Assembly: GCF_963169125.1 (NCBI RefSeq)
Contig: NC_084796.1
Location: 211,733,948-211,797,947, forward strand
DNA from: Humulus lupulus
Taxonomy: Eukaryota; Streptophyta; Magnoliopsida; Rosales; Cannabaceae
DNA length: 64,000 nt
Direction of reading: 5' to 3'
Shown one piece after another: positions 36,241 through 49,050 of the stretch. Under the pieces are notes generated by a model. The model saw nothing but the letters and a program-made list of their open reading frames with translations, was not told the origin of the DNA and ran no database searches. Every line of letters begins with the position of its first letter. The stretch's first letter is position 1. The position numbers were made by a program, and so were the translations under genes.

Positions 36241-38088
36241 AAAATATGGATCAAAAAGAATAATTGTGTTTGCTGGTTTTACTAGTGAATATGATAGATC
36301 TGCTTCTTCATATTTTTGGTATTTTGACAGTGGTTGTTCAAGACATATGACAGGTGACAAGTCTATTCTTACAGACATAAAACCTATGCATTGTGGGTCT
36401 GTTACTTTTGGCAATGGAATTGAAGGCAATGTTCTTGGTATGGGTACTCTTAACTTTGAAGGGTTGCTTAGAATCAAAAGAGTGTTACTTGTGGAAGGTC
36501 TTAATCTTCAAAGCACAAGTCAAATTTGTGATCAAGGTTATACTGTTAACTTTGATAAAGAGAATTGTTTTGTTTTAAACAAGAATGGTGAGAATGTTCT
36601 TGAAGGTTATAGATCTAATGACAATTGCTACATTCTTCTGCTATCTATTATGTGTCAATCTATTGTGAGTAATAACACTGATATGTGGCATGCTAAACTT
36701 GGTCACATAAATTTCAAAACCTTGAAAAAATTGTCACATGCAGGGAGTGTTCGTGGTTTACCTAAGCTAGGTAAAGAATCTAATGGTAAGTGCAAGAGTT
36801 GTCAACTTGGTAAGCAATTAAAAATTATACATAAAAATGTTTCTGACGTAAACACTTCGAAAGTTTTAGAATTGCTTCACATGGATCTTATGGGTCCAAT
36901 TCAAATTGAGAGTTTAAATGGGAAAAGGTATATTTTTGTTTGTGTGGATGATTTTTCTAGATATACTTGGTTGGATTTCTTGAAAAAAAATCTGACACTT
37001 TTGATGCCTTTAAAACTCTTTGCTTGAAATTAAAAGTTGAAAAAGATTACAACATTGGAAAAATTGTTCGTATAAGAAGTGATCATGGTAAAGAATTTGA
37101 GAATTCTATCTATGATGATTTTCATAAGTCTGCAGGTATCTCTCATGAGTTTTCAGCTCCCAAAACTCCTCAACAGAATGGAGTTGTAGAAAGGAAAAAC
37201 CGCACCCTTCAAGAAATGGCTAGAGTGATGCTAAACATCAAAGAATTGACCTATTTCTTAGGTTTGCAAGTCAAGCAATTAGATGAAGGCACATTTATTT
37301 CTCAAAGCAAATATGCTAAGAACTTGGTGAAAAAGTTTGGACTTGAAAGTTCAAAGATTGCCAAAACACCAATGGGAACGACTGTGAAGCTATCCAAAGA
37401 TGAAAATGGTGTCAAAGTGGATCCTACACTGTATAGGAGCATGATTGGTAGTCTTCTTTATCTCACTGCTAGTCGACCTGATTTGAGTTATAGTGTTGGT
37501 GTGTGTGCCAGGTACCAAGGAAATCCCATGGAGTCTCATGTTGCAGCTGTCAAAAGAATCATTCGATATGTTCATGGGACTGCTGATTATGGTATTTGGT
37601 ATTCAAAAGAAACTAACCCTAATCTAGTGTGTTTTAGTGATGCTAATTGGGCAGGTAACACTGATGACAGAAAAAACACTAGTGGAGAATGTTTCTTCTT
37701 GGGAAATAATCTTGTCTCTTGGCACAGCAAGAAACATAATTATATTTCTCTCTCAACAGCTGAGGCCGAATACATTGCAGCGGGAAGTTGTTGTGCACAA
37801 CTTTTGTGGATGAAGCAAATGATGATGGATTATGGGTTTGATCTTGACACTTTAACTATTTTTTGTGATAATACAAGTGCAATTAATATTTCAAAAAATC
37901 CTGTGCAACATTTCCGTACTAAATATATTGATATTCGTCATCATTTTATAAGAGAATTAGTTGAAAATAAAGTTCTTGTCTTGGAATATATTGAAACACA
38001 TAATCAAATTGCAGATATTTTCACTAAAGCTCTTGATTTGGTTCGCTTTGATTTCCTCCGAAAATCTTTGGAGGTTTGTTCTCTTTAA
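36241..38088 (+). pseudogene. Protease, integrase and RNase H with an in-frame RT deletion
   Basis: Protease starts at WYFDSGCSRHMTGDKSILTD with an intact DSG. GAG-pre-integrase follows (WHAKLGHINFKTLKKLSHAG, CKSCQLGKQ). Integrase has LLHMDLMGPI (first Asp), a frameshift near 36985, IRSDHGKEFENS (second Asp) and PQQNGVVERKNRT (Glu). At about 37237 integrase passes directly, in frame, into the end of RT (ELTYFLGLQVKQLDEGTFIS). The rest of integrase and the whole RT catalytic core with YVDD are gone. RNase H follows and looks intact (FSDANWAGNTDDRKNTSGEC, STAEAEYIAAGSCCAQ, IFCDNTSAI, IDIRHHFIREL) to a stop at 38086. It cannot copy itself without RT from elsewhere. Confidence 0.88.
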
Positions 38089-39790
38089 ATTCTCTTGTTT
38101 TGGTGTTGTCCGCTTGATCTAATGTGTGTTATTTTTTGTTAAGAAAATTGTCAATCAATTTGAAAATTTTGTTGTGTGTCAAGCTGGATAATCTATCTTG
38201 TGTTTATGAATCTTTGGTTGTATATTCTTGAGAGAAATTTAATCAATTCCTCCTAGGTATATTCGAGTAAATTAATCAATGTTTAATGTTTGAGCTTCCT
38301 TTTGTGTAGCATTGTTTCAAGCTCCTGTGCAAGAATAGAGCTACCTACATCAGTGTGTGAAAGCTGTCTTTTGAGTAAGTTGGAACTTTGTAATTCAGAG
38401 TTATAAAGAGGATACGCTACCAAAGAAAATGGCTACCACTGGTGTAGTGTGACAGCGTCTTCATGGGTTACAATTATTTTTAATTTCGAAAAAGACTTAT
38501 TTGTCATTGGGCAATGTTCCCTTGCATACACTGTCACACACTTATGCTTGAAACAATGCAATAAAAAATCATACACAGTCTATAAAAAATAAAAAAAATA
38601 TGTGTGTAAGTCTCATACATGTTGATTGATTCACTTAAGAATATGTGCTTGTGACTGAATTGTGGCTTATTTCTCTCGAATATTCTTTCTAATTGTTTAT
38701 TTTCACAAGTGTTCTTATCCATGGTATACACCAACACTTATTTTCATTTGCTTGATTTTAGTCTTATCAGGATGACTCACATTGATCAAAGCAGAATTTT
38801 TTCTTTTGGTTGAGTTTTTTCTTTGTGCATATATATAAAATGAAAATAAAAAATAATAAAAAGAAAATTGACAAGGAAATTCATGGTGGACCGAATCATT
38901 GTAGTGATTATGTGAAATTATGCATTTAATTTGTGTGATTTATTATATTCTTTGTCTCCAAGGAATTTGTTTTTGTCTTCTTTCTCAATTTGGAATTCCA
39001 TGATTTGTATCTTTATTGTTTTGTACCTTGTTTAGAATTGTTAAAAAAAAAAAAGGGAAAAAGGTCAATAAGAAGATCGTGTGGGGTTATTTTTTTCTGG
39101 TTACCTTTTTTGGATTGGGATTTTATATATCTTCTATTTTCCTTTATAAAATACAAAAAAAAAGGGTAAGTTTTATGTAGATCGTGTCTTAAAGGTTGTT
39201 TCCTTTTATTTGTTAATTAAATCATTTAAAAAAAAAAAAAAAAAGGAAACCTCTTATTGCCGTGGGTGTCCAAATTGGGTAAGTGTTGTCCTTACAAAGC
39301 TTGCCATTACCCTTATCCTTCTCACCCACGATCCTTCTATGTCTTCGTCTTCTTATTTTTTTTCTCTCATTGTTTTTGTAAGTGTTTGCTACTTTTCAAT
39401 GAAGGAAAAATGGTGAAAACTCGTGGAGCTTCCTCTAAGAAGACCCCTGCTACTCAATCTCTGATGTTTGCCTCATGACATTTCTCCTGAATTCTCATCT
39501 GTTCCCCCAGATTCAGGAACTGTTGCTACAGAACTAGCTGTTGTTCGAGCCTCTCTTGTTTCTTTGGCTTATTTGAAAGACACAAAGAGGGAGAGTAGAT
39601 ACTTCCAAAAACTTGTCTGTTTGTTGTTTTGTTTAACTCTGGACTTTCTTATTTTGAGGGGGAGTTAAGTCTAGTTTATTTACATGTTTGTTATAAGTTC
39701 ATGCATGTTTGCAGGGGAAGTTCTTTCTCTTTACTTATCACTAACATTTATGTTGTAGGTTTTTGAATTAATTTTTTCTATCAAATTGCC
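38089..39790 (+). other. Post-pol region of the Sirevirus-like element
   Basis: About 1.7 kb between the pol stop and the polypurine tract. A small frame near 39411 reads MVKTRGASSKKTPATQS, and another at 39468-39668 follows. These could be remnants of the extra, envelope-like ORF found in some Sireviruses, but I see no membrane or signal features. The rest is T-rich with A/T runs. Confidence 0.4.
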
Positions 39791-39802
39791 AAAGGGGGAG
39801 AT
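39791..39802 (+). other. Polypurine tract
   Basis: AAAGGGGGAGAT directly before the 3' LTR. Confidence 0.88.
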
Positions 39803-40934
39803 TGTAAAATCCTTTATTGGCATTTTTGACAATAATGACAAAATTAATTAAAAGGGTATTTTCGAAATTAGTAGTTTCCTGTTTTGTAATATTTTGTGGT
39901 AAATTTCGAAAATGGTTAGTTTCCTGTTTTGTGTGATATGTTTTCTATAATCAGATTATTCTATATATGATTATAAAATAAATATATAATTTCCTATAAA
40001 AGAATATCTTTTCTTGAAATTGGTTTGTATGGAAATTATTAGTATTTATTTTCATTTATCTGATTTGGTTGCCCAGAAATCGTGTACAGCTTGTAGTAAT
40101 AAATGATATATTGTTTCCTTATTTATTTAAGAAAACTGGGTTGAAAAACTGACCAGGTTCAATGAATCTGTTTGAACGGATTGCCAGTCTGTTTGAACAG
40201 ATTCTGACTTTCCTGTTTTGGAAGATTTTCCATTTATTGCCTGTTTGATTTCTGATTTGTTTTCCACGACCTAAATGGATTCTAAAATGTATATAATCAT
40301 CCTTAGGTCGCTGGTTTTTAATAAACTCTCTTAGTGTATTATTTTCCAAATATTTTCAAGTTTTAGAGAGACTTTTTATTATGTGAAGAACTTGAGTCCA
40401 GCAAGTTCTTAGTGGTTTATTACAGTGTACTTCTGTATTGTTTTCTTTGTGTTAATTGTGCAGGTTGAACACACTTGAACATTGGTCATCAAGCTTCGGG
40501 AGAAGTCTTGTTCGTGAGTCACTTTTCGGGAGGAAAAGTGCAAGTGTTATGATTTGAAGGGAGTTCAAGATCTTAGCACTTCAGAAATTTGATTAGGAGT
40601 TTAGATTACAACAGTTGCGACAAATTCAAGAGAAAGTCTTTATTTGTATAAGTCAATTTGGTTTTGTAATCATTTCGATATTCTTCTAATAAATTTCATT
40701 CTCTGGGCGTGGCCTCGTGGACTAGTAGCAATCTGCAAATATTGCTGATACCACGTAAAAATTCGTGTGTTCTTTACTTTATGTTCGTTTTTATCTTCTG
40801 GTCACAAACTGTTTAAACATATCTAGTTTCTATTCAAACAGTCTTTGTATCTGCTTAAATATTTTTGTAACAGTTCAACAATTAATTATTTAATTTAAAT
40901 AATTAAGTTGGTAATCATAAAAAACGGAATTTCA
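39803..40934 (+). repeat. 3' LTR of the Sirevirus-like element
   Basis: Starts TGTAAAATCC, ends GGAATTTCA, followed by the GCTAC target duplication. Confidence 0.93.
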
Positions 40935-41259
40935 GCTACTTTTAGTTTCTAAATGGTAGAGGGAGAAAACTAGCAATGTGATAATATTTAATGTGTAAAT
41001 TAGTAGCAGTTTATTTGTGTTTCACATCATACAATTATTAATGGTGTTATAATGTCGTTGAACTTGTGCTCGTGTTCTTGCTTATTAATATGATATTTTA
41101 ATGTTTCTTGATTTTTGTTTTCGATTTTGTTCCATTAATAAAATAAGAGGATAAATCTTGTGATGTATTCTTCACCAAGTGGGTATGCATTTTTATGTTC
41201 TTTTCTATTTATTTACATATATTTTTTAATGTGAATAACAATCTAATCAATTTAATTAT

Positions 41260-42177
41260 TAACGGTGTGTTTGATTGATTGGACAAAAGTTTGGGATTTG
41301 TAATGCACTAAATGATTTATTTATTTAAATTATGTGTTTGATTTGAATTAATATTTGTTAAGTGTTAATTTGTTTTTGTTAATTAAATTGTTTGGTAGAA
41401 ATTGTGTGAATTTAATTGTTGATAATTATTTTATTTTAAGAGCTTTCTTGAGTTCTAGCTCTATGCCTGAGGGTATATGGTTAGTATAAATACACTTTAT
41501 AGCACTTTGGTGTATGCATGTGCATGAATGAATGCATCGTGAACATGCAAAAATTTTGTCATGCATAATGTGGTTTCTCTTTTATTTAATTTTATTTGTC
41601 ATTTAAAAGAAATAAGAGAATAAAGAAGGAAGACTCTAGAAGGTTTGAGTTCACACAAGTGTGAAATGGAAACAAGAATGTAAGATAGAGAGAGAGAGGG
41701 CCTGTAGTGTGAATGGGCAAGGTTGGAAGAGTGCAACTTTCCTTTTTTTTTTCTTTCCTTATTTGACATCTTTTATTTATTAGAAAAATAAAGAGAGGAA
41801 AATGAGTTTATTGGTAAATGGTTATGATACGATTTTGTTAGTTGTCTTGAGTCAATTTGGGTAAGTGGATTTTGGTGAGTTAATGGTGTGTGTGTGTGCG
41901 CGCGCTAGCCGAGTATAGAGAGAGTGAGAAGAGTGTACGTGTGTGAAAGGGAGAGGGAGAGAAGCTTGTGGTTTCCCTTTTTATTATCCATGGCTGTCAA
42001 GATTATCCTTTGGCTATCAATGCAAAGGATTGGAAAATTAAGGTGGTGGTAAATTCCTTTCTTTTTCTTCCTTTTATTGGTGATAGGGTCCTAGGGTTTT
42101 ATAAAGAAAAGAGGAAATTGAGAGCCTCATTTGGAATAAGCCTCATTTGAGAGAGAGAGCTTGTGATGTAGAGAGAG

Positions 42178-42246
<69 letters not shown>

Positions 42247-44290
42247 TAGTGGAAGAGTAGAAGGAGAAGAAAGGAGGAGGGGTTCGAAAATTGTGCTAGG
42301 TATGGTTCTTGATTTTGGTTTTGATCCGTAAGTATAATTCTTCTCCTCATTACTAAGTTCTCTTCTCTTTCCTTTCTTTGTGGCTTGAAAATGGTGCTAG
42401 GGTGTTCAATGTGGTTTGTACTCTAGGGTTCTTTTTACTCTTGTGTTCTTGAACAACAACCAAAAGAGGTAATGGATTTTCTCTTATCTTCGATTGTTTT
42501 TGATGATTTGATCCCTTGTTTATGTCTTTTGGAATATTCGTTGTTGTTTTAGGCATGGATATTGGCTAGGGGCTACCTTATATTTCAAGATCTATGAAGA
42601 ATGTTCTTAATGTAGTTTTGATGTTATTGTTTTCTTAGATGTGTGCTAGGGTTTGAGTTTTCGTTTTGGTCTACTATTATATGTTGATGATTGTCTTTTC
42701 AAAAAACATTCAAAAGATTTGTTGTTGTTGGAACATGTAGGTTTCGACCTAGGGTCTTATTTTCCTTTAGCATGTATATTTTTTTTTTATCTGGTTGTCA
42801 TTTGCGATCTTAGAAGCATGCTAAGTTATTTTAGAATTCTAAATTGGTATAAAGTTTGTTTAAAATGTTAATATTTTGTTATTAAGAATGCTAATTTGGT
42901 TCTTGTGTATAGATGAGTTAGATTCTTCATGTATATTTAGAATTGTTCTTTTGGAATGGATGAAATGGTATAAACATCTTAGGTAATGGTTTAAGCATGA
43001 TTAAAAATGTATTTTAAATAAGTATATGCTTGCTGTATTTTTCTTATTTATGTTGTGGTAATTAATCAAAGATCTTAAGAATGCACAAGTTATGCCTCAA
43101 AATTCATATTATAGAACTAATGTAAGAAAAAGATGATTTTTCACATTTTAATGGTGATTTTTCTTCAAATAAATACATGCAGTTTTTTTTTATAAAGTTT
43201 GTGAAAAGAATTATATTTTTATCTCTAATTATGTGGAATTAATATAATAAAAATGCTTGCTGGATTTTTTTTTAATTTCTTGAAAGAAAGATTTTTAAAA
43301 TACAATGCGTAAAGTATATGCTCAAATAATTTAAGTCTTAAACTTTATACATGAAAAATGTGTTTTTCTATACCTTAGTTATGAAATATCTTCATTATAA
43401 TAAAAAAATTATTTGTAAAATAATTCATTAACATTATTTTTATGCGACTAATAATTTTATTTGAGCAAAAAAGAGTTTAAATAAAATTTTCCAACTTATT
43501 TAAAAATTATGATATATAGAAATGCTGGAAATCTTGAGACATAAATATTTTTACAAGTTAAATTATTATTTATTTTAGCTACTTGCTATAGTGAGTGAGT
43601 GCCAATTGTTTCATATTAAATAATTATTTAAATTACTCAATATTCATTAATTTTGTTAAATTAATTATTTTGTGAGAAAAGAAATAGAAAATGGTTACTA
43701 TTTTTTATGTTTTATTTTATTTGAGATAATAAATGGAATTAATGTTTGGTAATTGACAACAAAATTAAAATAACTCTTTTAATAAAATTTTGAGTACAAT
43801 TTTATTATAGTGACGCGGTATAAATCAAGTTGGTAGAGTATATTTGTTTCATACAATATTATGAGATTACTAAGAAATAAAGGGACTAACATCTACCAAC
43901 TTCTACGGGCATTTGAAGAACTTTCCCACGTACGCATGTTGCATGCAAGTTTAGTCTTACATTAAAAAATACACCTTTTAATTAAATGTATGTTTGTTGT
44001 TTGGCACTTGTTGAGAATACATTAGTAAGATTGAGATTATACTTTTATGATTTTGTGTGTGATTTTGTGATTATGTTTGAGATGCAACATGTGCCACGTG
44101 TGCATAGCCCATGCACACGTGGGGTATGTTTGTTGGGTATGCCTAGTCTTACTTGATATTGAGACGAATTTTTGGGTTATGATTTTAGGCTCGTTTTGAA
44201 GCATCCCGCTATATAAGTTGCTTGGACTTGAGGTAAGGAAGTTAGCTAGAATTTCTATGAGTTTATGTAGACTGTATGAGATATAATGTT
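41260..44290 (+). repeat. Old dispersed repeat, copy 2, with AT-rich flank
   Basis: The part 41380-42570 matches 3932-5050 in block order. Copy 2 keeps the 5' side lost in copy 1. From 42600 to 43870 the DNA is very AT-rich with no coding signal. Near 44090-44125 is an inverted pair around CACGTGTGCATAGCCCATGCACACGTG. No gene is visible in these 3 kb. Element type unknown. Confidence 0.45.
42166..42246. repeat. (GAAA)n/(GA)n microsatellite
   Basis: GAAA units followed by about 25 GA dinucleotides in a purine-rich stretch. The open frames across it are simple-sequence artefacts. Confidence 0.93.
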
Positions 44291-44291
44291 A

Positions 44292-45000
44292 TGTGTTACA
44301 CACAAATTTGGGAATTAATAAATAAGCCTCGAAATGTAGGCTCGAAAAGAGTAAACTCGAAAACGACAAGTGTTGGTTGTAAATTTGTATAGTTTGAAAT
44401 GATTCCAGGCCTGTTCAATTATTAACACCCGGGCATGAGTTATATTATTCGAGCTTAAGTTGCAGGCTCGAAAGCACTGATTTTCTCTGAAGAATGAGTT
44501 TGATGAAACAACTAGATGAGGAGGTGGTCGACTTGAATGATGAGCTCGAAGTCTGGATCAGTCTCGAAAGCACATCAACCTTACAATCGAGCTCAAGAAC
44601 GCATTTTCCACGCGGGAACTATTAGGAAATCCCTATTCCTTAGGGATTTGTTGCTATGAGATATTAAATCCCAATTGTCATGAAAAATTATGTAATTAAC
44701 ACATTTATGGTATTTATTTTAAATTTATTTGATTGATTGTAACTTTCCTAAATCAGAGGAAGATATTCTCACGACCAGGTCTATAAATAGCCTGGAGTAT
44801 TTCATTTGTTGGCATAGACATATTAGTATTGAGAATACTCTGCCAAATTGCTTTCTGAAAAAGCTTTGTTAGAGTATCAAGATCAATAATATTGACTCGT
44901 GGACTATGTAGATTTTAACTGATGAACCACGTTAAAACCTCTTGTGTTCTTCTACTTTCTATGAAATATTTTTTAGTGCTCTTCATAATTAAATTTGACA
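44292..45000 (+). repeat. 5' LTR of the second Tat element
   Basis: Probable start TGTGTTACACAC, end TTGACA, then AAAAAACGGCGCCA. It has a CTATAAATAG TATA box at 44781-44790 and many CTCGA motifs. The left edge is uncertain by tens of bases. Confidence 0.55.
44781..44790 (+). promoter_or_regulatory. LTR TATA box
   Basis: CTATAAATAG about 210 bp before the LTR end. Confidence 0.6.
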
Positions 45001-45059
45001 AAAAACGGCGCCAATAGTTTGGTGATCTCATTGAGAGCATGAAGTAAATCGCTATATTG

Positions 45060-45714
45060 TTTAATAACAAAACTTCTTGCATAGCATCAACGGCCACCAC
45101 GAACAATCTAGGAACTAGTGGGCAACCATTGCCACAAATCCTTGAGGAACAGACCCCTCAGACTGAGTACCACCCGCGAAGGCCTGGGGAGCAACCCATG
45201 GCAGATTAGGGCCTGGATGAAGGAAGCGCATCATCTGACTCCAAGGGGCCACCTGCTCCAACTCCTAGGCCCAATGAGGATCTCTATTATAATCCTGAGA
45301 GGTACGTACCCATTGTGGAACTAGAGAATCGCCAACTACGCCAACAATTGGCCGAAGCCACACGCGTAATAAAGAATTGGCCAGGCAGGCCCCGTGGACC
45401 AGGCACCTCCTTAGAGGACCAGAGGGCATCCCCGCGGGAGTATGCCCGCCAGAGTGGCCGAAAAAAGGGCCCAATAGACCCATCCAAGGCCCAGGGAAAA
45501 CACTGGCAACGATCACCCTGGGAGGAATACTCGAACTACTACTGCTTGTAATCCTACGGTGAGTGTAACTATAGGGACGGGGAATAACCCAGCTCCTCGG
45601 CAGCTCGGAACACTAACCCCGAGCCTATCAAGAATAATCTGGAGCTAGTTCGAGCCAGTTATGGACCTTCCATGCCCAACAATCGGAGGCCCCCACCGTC
45701 ACCTATAAGGCATC
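45060..45714 (+). pseudogene. Tat gag, N-terminal part (before the CACTA insert)
   Basis: Short frames carry Pro- and Arg-rich sequence such as ELENRQLRQQLAEATRVIKN, a helix typical of the Tat gag N-terminus (compare EEEIRELHRRNQW in the gag-only element). Stops and shifts are frequent. The reading is cut at 45717 by the CACTA element and continues after 56085. Confidence 0.6.
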
Positions 45715-45717
45715 CTC

Positions 45718-46110
45718 CACTACAAGAAAAAACAGTATTCATAACACTTAAAAACTGCTAACCGGGACTATTGATAGCACTTCTGAAAATGCTAACATAG
45801 CCCCTGTTATTAAAAGTCCAGTCTTTTCTATAACAGTTTTTGAATGTTATGTTCGGTGTTATCTTAAACTATTCAATAACACATTTTTAGGTGCTATAAT
45901 ATTCAAATAATAACATTTAGATAGAGTTTTTGGTTATAAATTTGAAGTTTAATCTTGTACTTTTTTCATAACACTTTTCAACTGTTACATTTGATTGTTT
46001 TGATAACATTTTTAGTTTGTTATATTATATAAACCATAACGATTTTTTACGCTTATAATATGTTTTTAAATCATAACATATAGTAATAAAATTTTAAATT
46101 TTATTTTGAT
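45718..46110. repeat. CACTA left end and subterminal repeats
   Basis: The terminal CACTACAAG is followed by repeated, partly inverted ATAACACTT / TGTTAT motifs, usual binding sites for CACTA transposases. The block TAGCACTTCTGAAAATGCTA (about 45775) has a counterpart TAGCACTTCTAAATATATGC near the right end (about 56026). Confidence 0.75.
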
Positions 46111-46866
46111 AAGTATACTTATATGGTTTTTTTTTAATTAAAAGATTTTCATTATTGTATTTTGATAAAAAAAAATTCAAAATTAATCATAAAATGTAAT
46201 TCTCAATAGATTGATAAACCATAAGTATTACATTAAACAATAACTAATTCAAACCATGAATGTGTCTACTTCATGAGATATTAGTTCTAACTTAAGTTTG
46301 AAAGCATAACATAATAAATTTTTATAATCTTGAACAATTTTTACTTCAAAAATGAAAAATAGAAACATTACAAGATACACAAAAGTAAACCATGCGTGAA
46401 ACTTGCTCCATCCTTCAATTCATCATCCTTTGTGCACTTGCTCCATATCTCTCTTCAACAACCTTATCCATTTCCAAATTTAGTCTAAAGCTCTTCCTTT
46501 TTTCATTGAGGAGTTTAACTAATTTTCCTGTAGGTATGTGTTTTGGCCTCTTTCCTTTTGTAGATGGAGGTGACATATCTTGTACTTGGCAAACTCTTTG
46601 ACTAGTTTCTGATCAACCGTTTCTATAATTAGTACGAATTTTGATGAGTTACAAAAATCATATTATAACAACATATTATCAATTATCACAAAAAAAAAAC
46701 TTATAATTTGTATTTGTGGGTATATGTTTTCAACACAAAGTCCATATATGCATGTATCCAGCAATATGTATTTGAGGAATGAACATGCCTACCAAGGACA
46801 CAAACACAACATTTATTGATCAACGAAATAGTTGTAGAATGAGGGAGATCATGCATTGCTTTTACG

Positions 46867-46980
46867 ATGGTATACATTTCTATATTGGAGCAACAAGCAA
46901 AGTATGTGGATGCTTTGGAAATTCTCACTCGGAATTTAGGATCTCTGTTAATGATTGAAGTTGATAAACTACGTATACAG
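46867..46980 (+). pseudogene. NAA25-like (NatB auxiliary subunit) TPR exon fragment
   Basis: An open exon reads VYISILEQQAKYVDALEIL, then a stretch ending GSLLMIEVDKLRIQ, and stops at a GT donor (46981, GTACTT). The pattern resembles the TPR region of the plant NatB N-acetyltransferase auxiliary subunit NAA25. I recall this family only roughly, so the name is tentative; a TPR-type protein is safer. The 5' border is not defined and no second exon is seen. Confidence 0.45.
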
Positions 46981-48600
46981 GTACTTTAGAAGATTTATTT
47001 GCACTGTTTGATGTTTTTGGCTTGTCACCTACTAATCTTTTGAAGTTTATTAGATATACATCAATTAACTAACAGAAAATCAGAAAACATTCCAACCATA
47101 TTTATTAATCAACCATCAATCATTATCAATTCAAAATATTCAAACAACACACAAGTTTTCTTCCTTATCTCGCTGCAACACACAAATTTCTCAGAACCTA
47201 CTTCACTAATACACACAAGTTCTCAACCTTCCGTTATCACCGCAGCACACAATAATAATAATCTCAGAACCTACTTCACTATGGATGAATATCTAAGATA
47301 TTCAAACTCCTCTAACATTTGCAAAATATTTTAACAAAAATAAAAGATAGCATACCTCTTGCAAACTACTGCAAATAAAGTTCCCTCAAATTTGAAATCC
47401 AATGAAGCCACTAAAATGAAAGCAAAATTACATACCAATTAATAAACTATCAACATCATTCGACCTTTAATTAGGAGTCATCATTAAAAAAAATTACAAC
47501 TCTTACAACCAAGAAACTATCCAAACCCACTATAGAGTCCTAGGAAACTAGAGCTCACAAATTAAAAAGAACAACAAAAATCTTAAATACAACGACAAGA
47601 GGCAGCAAAAGCAGCGGAAAAACTAATAGCAAAGGCCAACAATAATGCAACAGTTTGAAATAAAACCAACAATAAAAAGAAAAGCAGACACAACACACAT
47701 AGAAAGAACAAAAAACCAAAAACAGTTTGTATTCCAATTTAAAAGGATGAAAAAAATCAGATTTATTATCAATACAAATAAGGGAAATGATAAATCCATG
47801 AAAGTTTGTTCTATCTTGAGCATTTTCTCTACAATAATGAATACCTTGAAAGTGAAAAAATAGCCAAATGAACCAAACCTAGCTGAGATGAAAATATGAG
47901 ATCCCTTTATAAATGCCTCAGTTCCCCAAAAGGTAACAAAAATAAAAACAGGGTCAAGAAAAATAATAAGAAATCAAAACAGTTATTATGCATAGGTTAA
48001 GCACACCATATCACATAAAAAAGCTGATGAAACTGAATTATGATTATAAGAAAACAGAGCTTAAACAAGGCAATGTAACAAGACAGAGCACAAAAATTAT
48101 TGATTCAAATCAAATTAGATTACTGCTCAAATAAAAAAATAAATACTCAAACCACAATATCAATAGCCTACTCATTTTTATTCTGAAACACACCATATCA
48201 CATATTATTATTATCATATTTGCAATGATAAAACTAATGAAACGAAATCAATGATTCAGTGATAAACAAAACAGAAAGAGAAATTGAAGGAAAGATGATA
48301 AGTAGAGTGATAATTAGGGTTATAATTGGGAAAAAATATGAGTGGAGATCGCAAAAGTGAAGATTTGAAGTACATACCCACGCCGATGAGAGCTTGAGAT
48401 TGAGAGAGTGGTCGCCAAAGATTGAAGAGAGTGACAGGAGAAATGGATGAGAGAGACAGAGATGGAGAGAGAGACAAAATGGAATGTTAGTATTATATTT
48501 TTTTGACAAATATATCAAGGTTATTACTAAATAATAAATGTATATTAATATGAGTTAGTTACGTTTTTTAAAACATGTTATTATTTAATGTAATTAAATG
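46981..48600. other. CACTA interior without recognised coding
   Basis: AT-rich DNA. Short frames at 47555-47823 (minus), 47645-47863 (plus) and 48234-48518 (minus) are low in complexity or hydrophobic and resemble no family. The purine-rich block at 48410-48480 may be the 5' untranslated part of an unrecognised captured gene. Confidence 0.4.
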
Positions 48601-48608
48601 GTAAAATT

Positions 48609-49050
48609 CTTATAGTGGCTCTTTCCGCTGTGGTTCCAGGTCTAAATAAGGTACTTACTGCTAGTTTTATGCCAATTAATTCAACATGATATGACTATAT
48701 AATCCTATAAGTTTCTTTTTATGGGATCTCAATACTACATTGTATATATGTAAAGCCATTAATATTTCTCAAATTTGTAAATGATGGTAAACTCTTAACA
48801 AGATGGACAGGACTTCTGTTCTGGGAGATGCCATCAATTATGTAAAACATCTGGAAGAACGAGAAAAGACACTAGAGGAACAACAAGAAATGAAAACCGA
48901 AAACCATAAACCAGTCATTTTGATGAAGAAATCTCTGCTATGTACTGTCGAAGATTCTTTGTCTGATAATGACATGGTTATGCAGCCACTGCTTGAAATT
49001 GAGGCCAGAGTTTCCAACAAGGATGTTTTGATAAGAATCTATTTTAAAAA
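48609..49050 (+). pseudogene. bHLH transcription factor fragment, two exons
   Basis: Exon 1 (about 48609-48650) reads LIVALSAVVPGLNK and ends at a GT donor. Exon 2 starts at 48803 after AACAAG and reads MDRTSVLGDAINYVKHLEER. Together this is the end of helix 1, the loop and helix 2 of a bHLH domain of the bHLH18/19/25 group. The linker follows, then LLEIEARVSNKDVLIRIY, the start of the usual ACT-like region. The basic DNA-binding region and N-terminus are missing, and the ACT region is cut near 49040. It lies on the opposite strand to the LACS piece next to it. Any product could dimerise but not bind DNA; that is inference. Confidence 0.8.

Larger units (their letters stand above)
33313..40934 (+). 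mobile_element. Sirevirus-like Ty1/copia element, complete ends, internally deleted
   Basis: Both LTRs (33313-34443 and 39803-40934) are present and flanked by exact GCTAC duplications (33308-33312 and 40935-40939). The primer site is TGGTATCAGAGC and the polypurine tract is AAAGGGGGAGAT. The interior has a long gag, protease, integrase, RNase H and a long post-pol region. The large gag, roughly 1.1-kb LTRs and the space after pol suggest the SIRE/Maximus group. Most of RT has been deleted. By eye the LTRs differ at only a few percent of sites, so it is a young insertion. Confidence 0.9.

Noticed and set aside
42099..42350. Open frame rich in Leu and Ser
   Set aside because: Translation of the (GA)n microsatellite on the opposite strand.
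46392..46601. Possible CACTA transposase remnant (either strand)
   Set aside because: A Lys-rich stretch on the minus strand hints at a transposon-coded protein, but no TNP2 or TNPA motif could be recognised.
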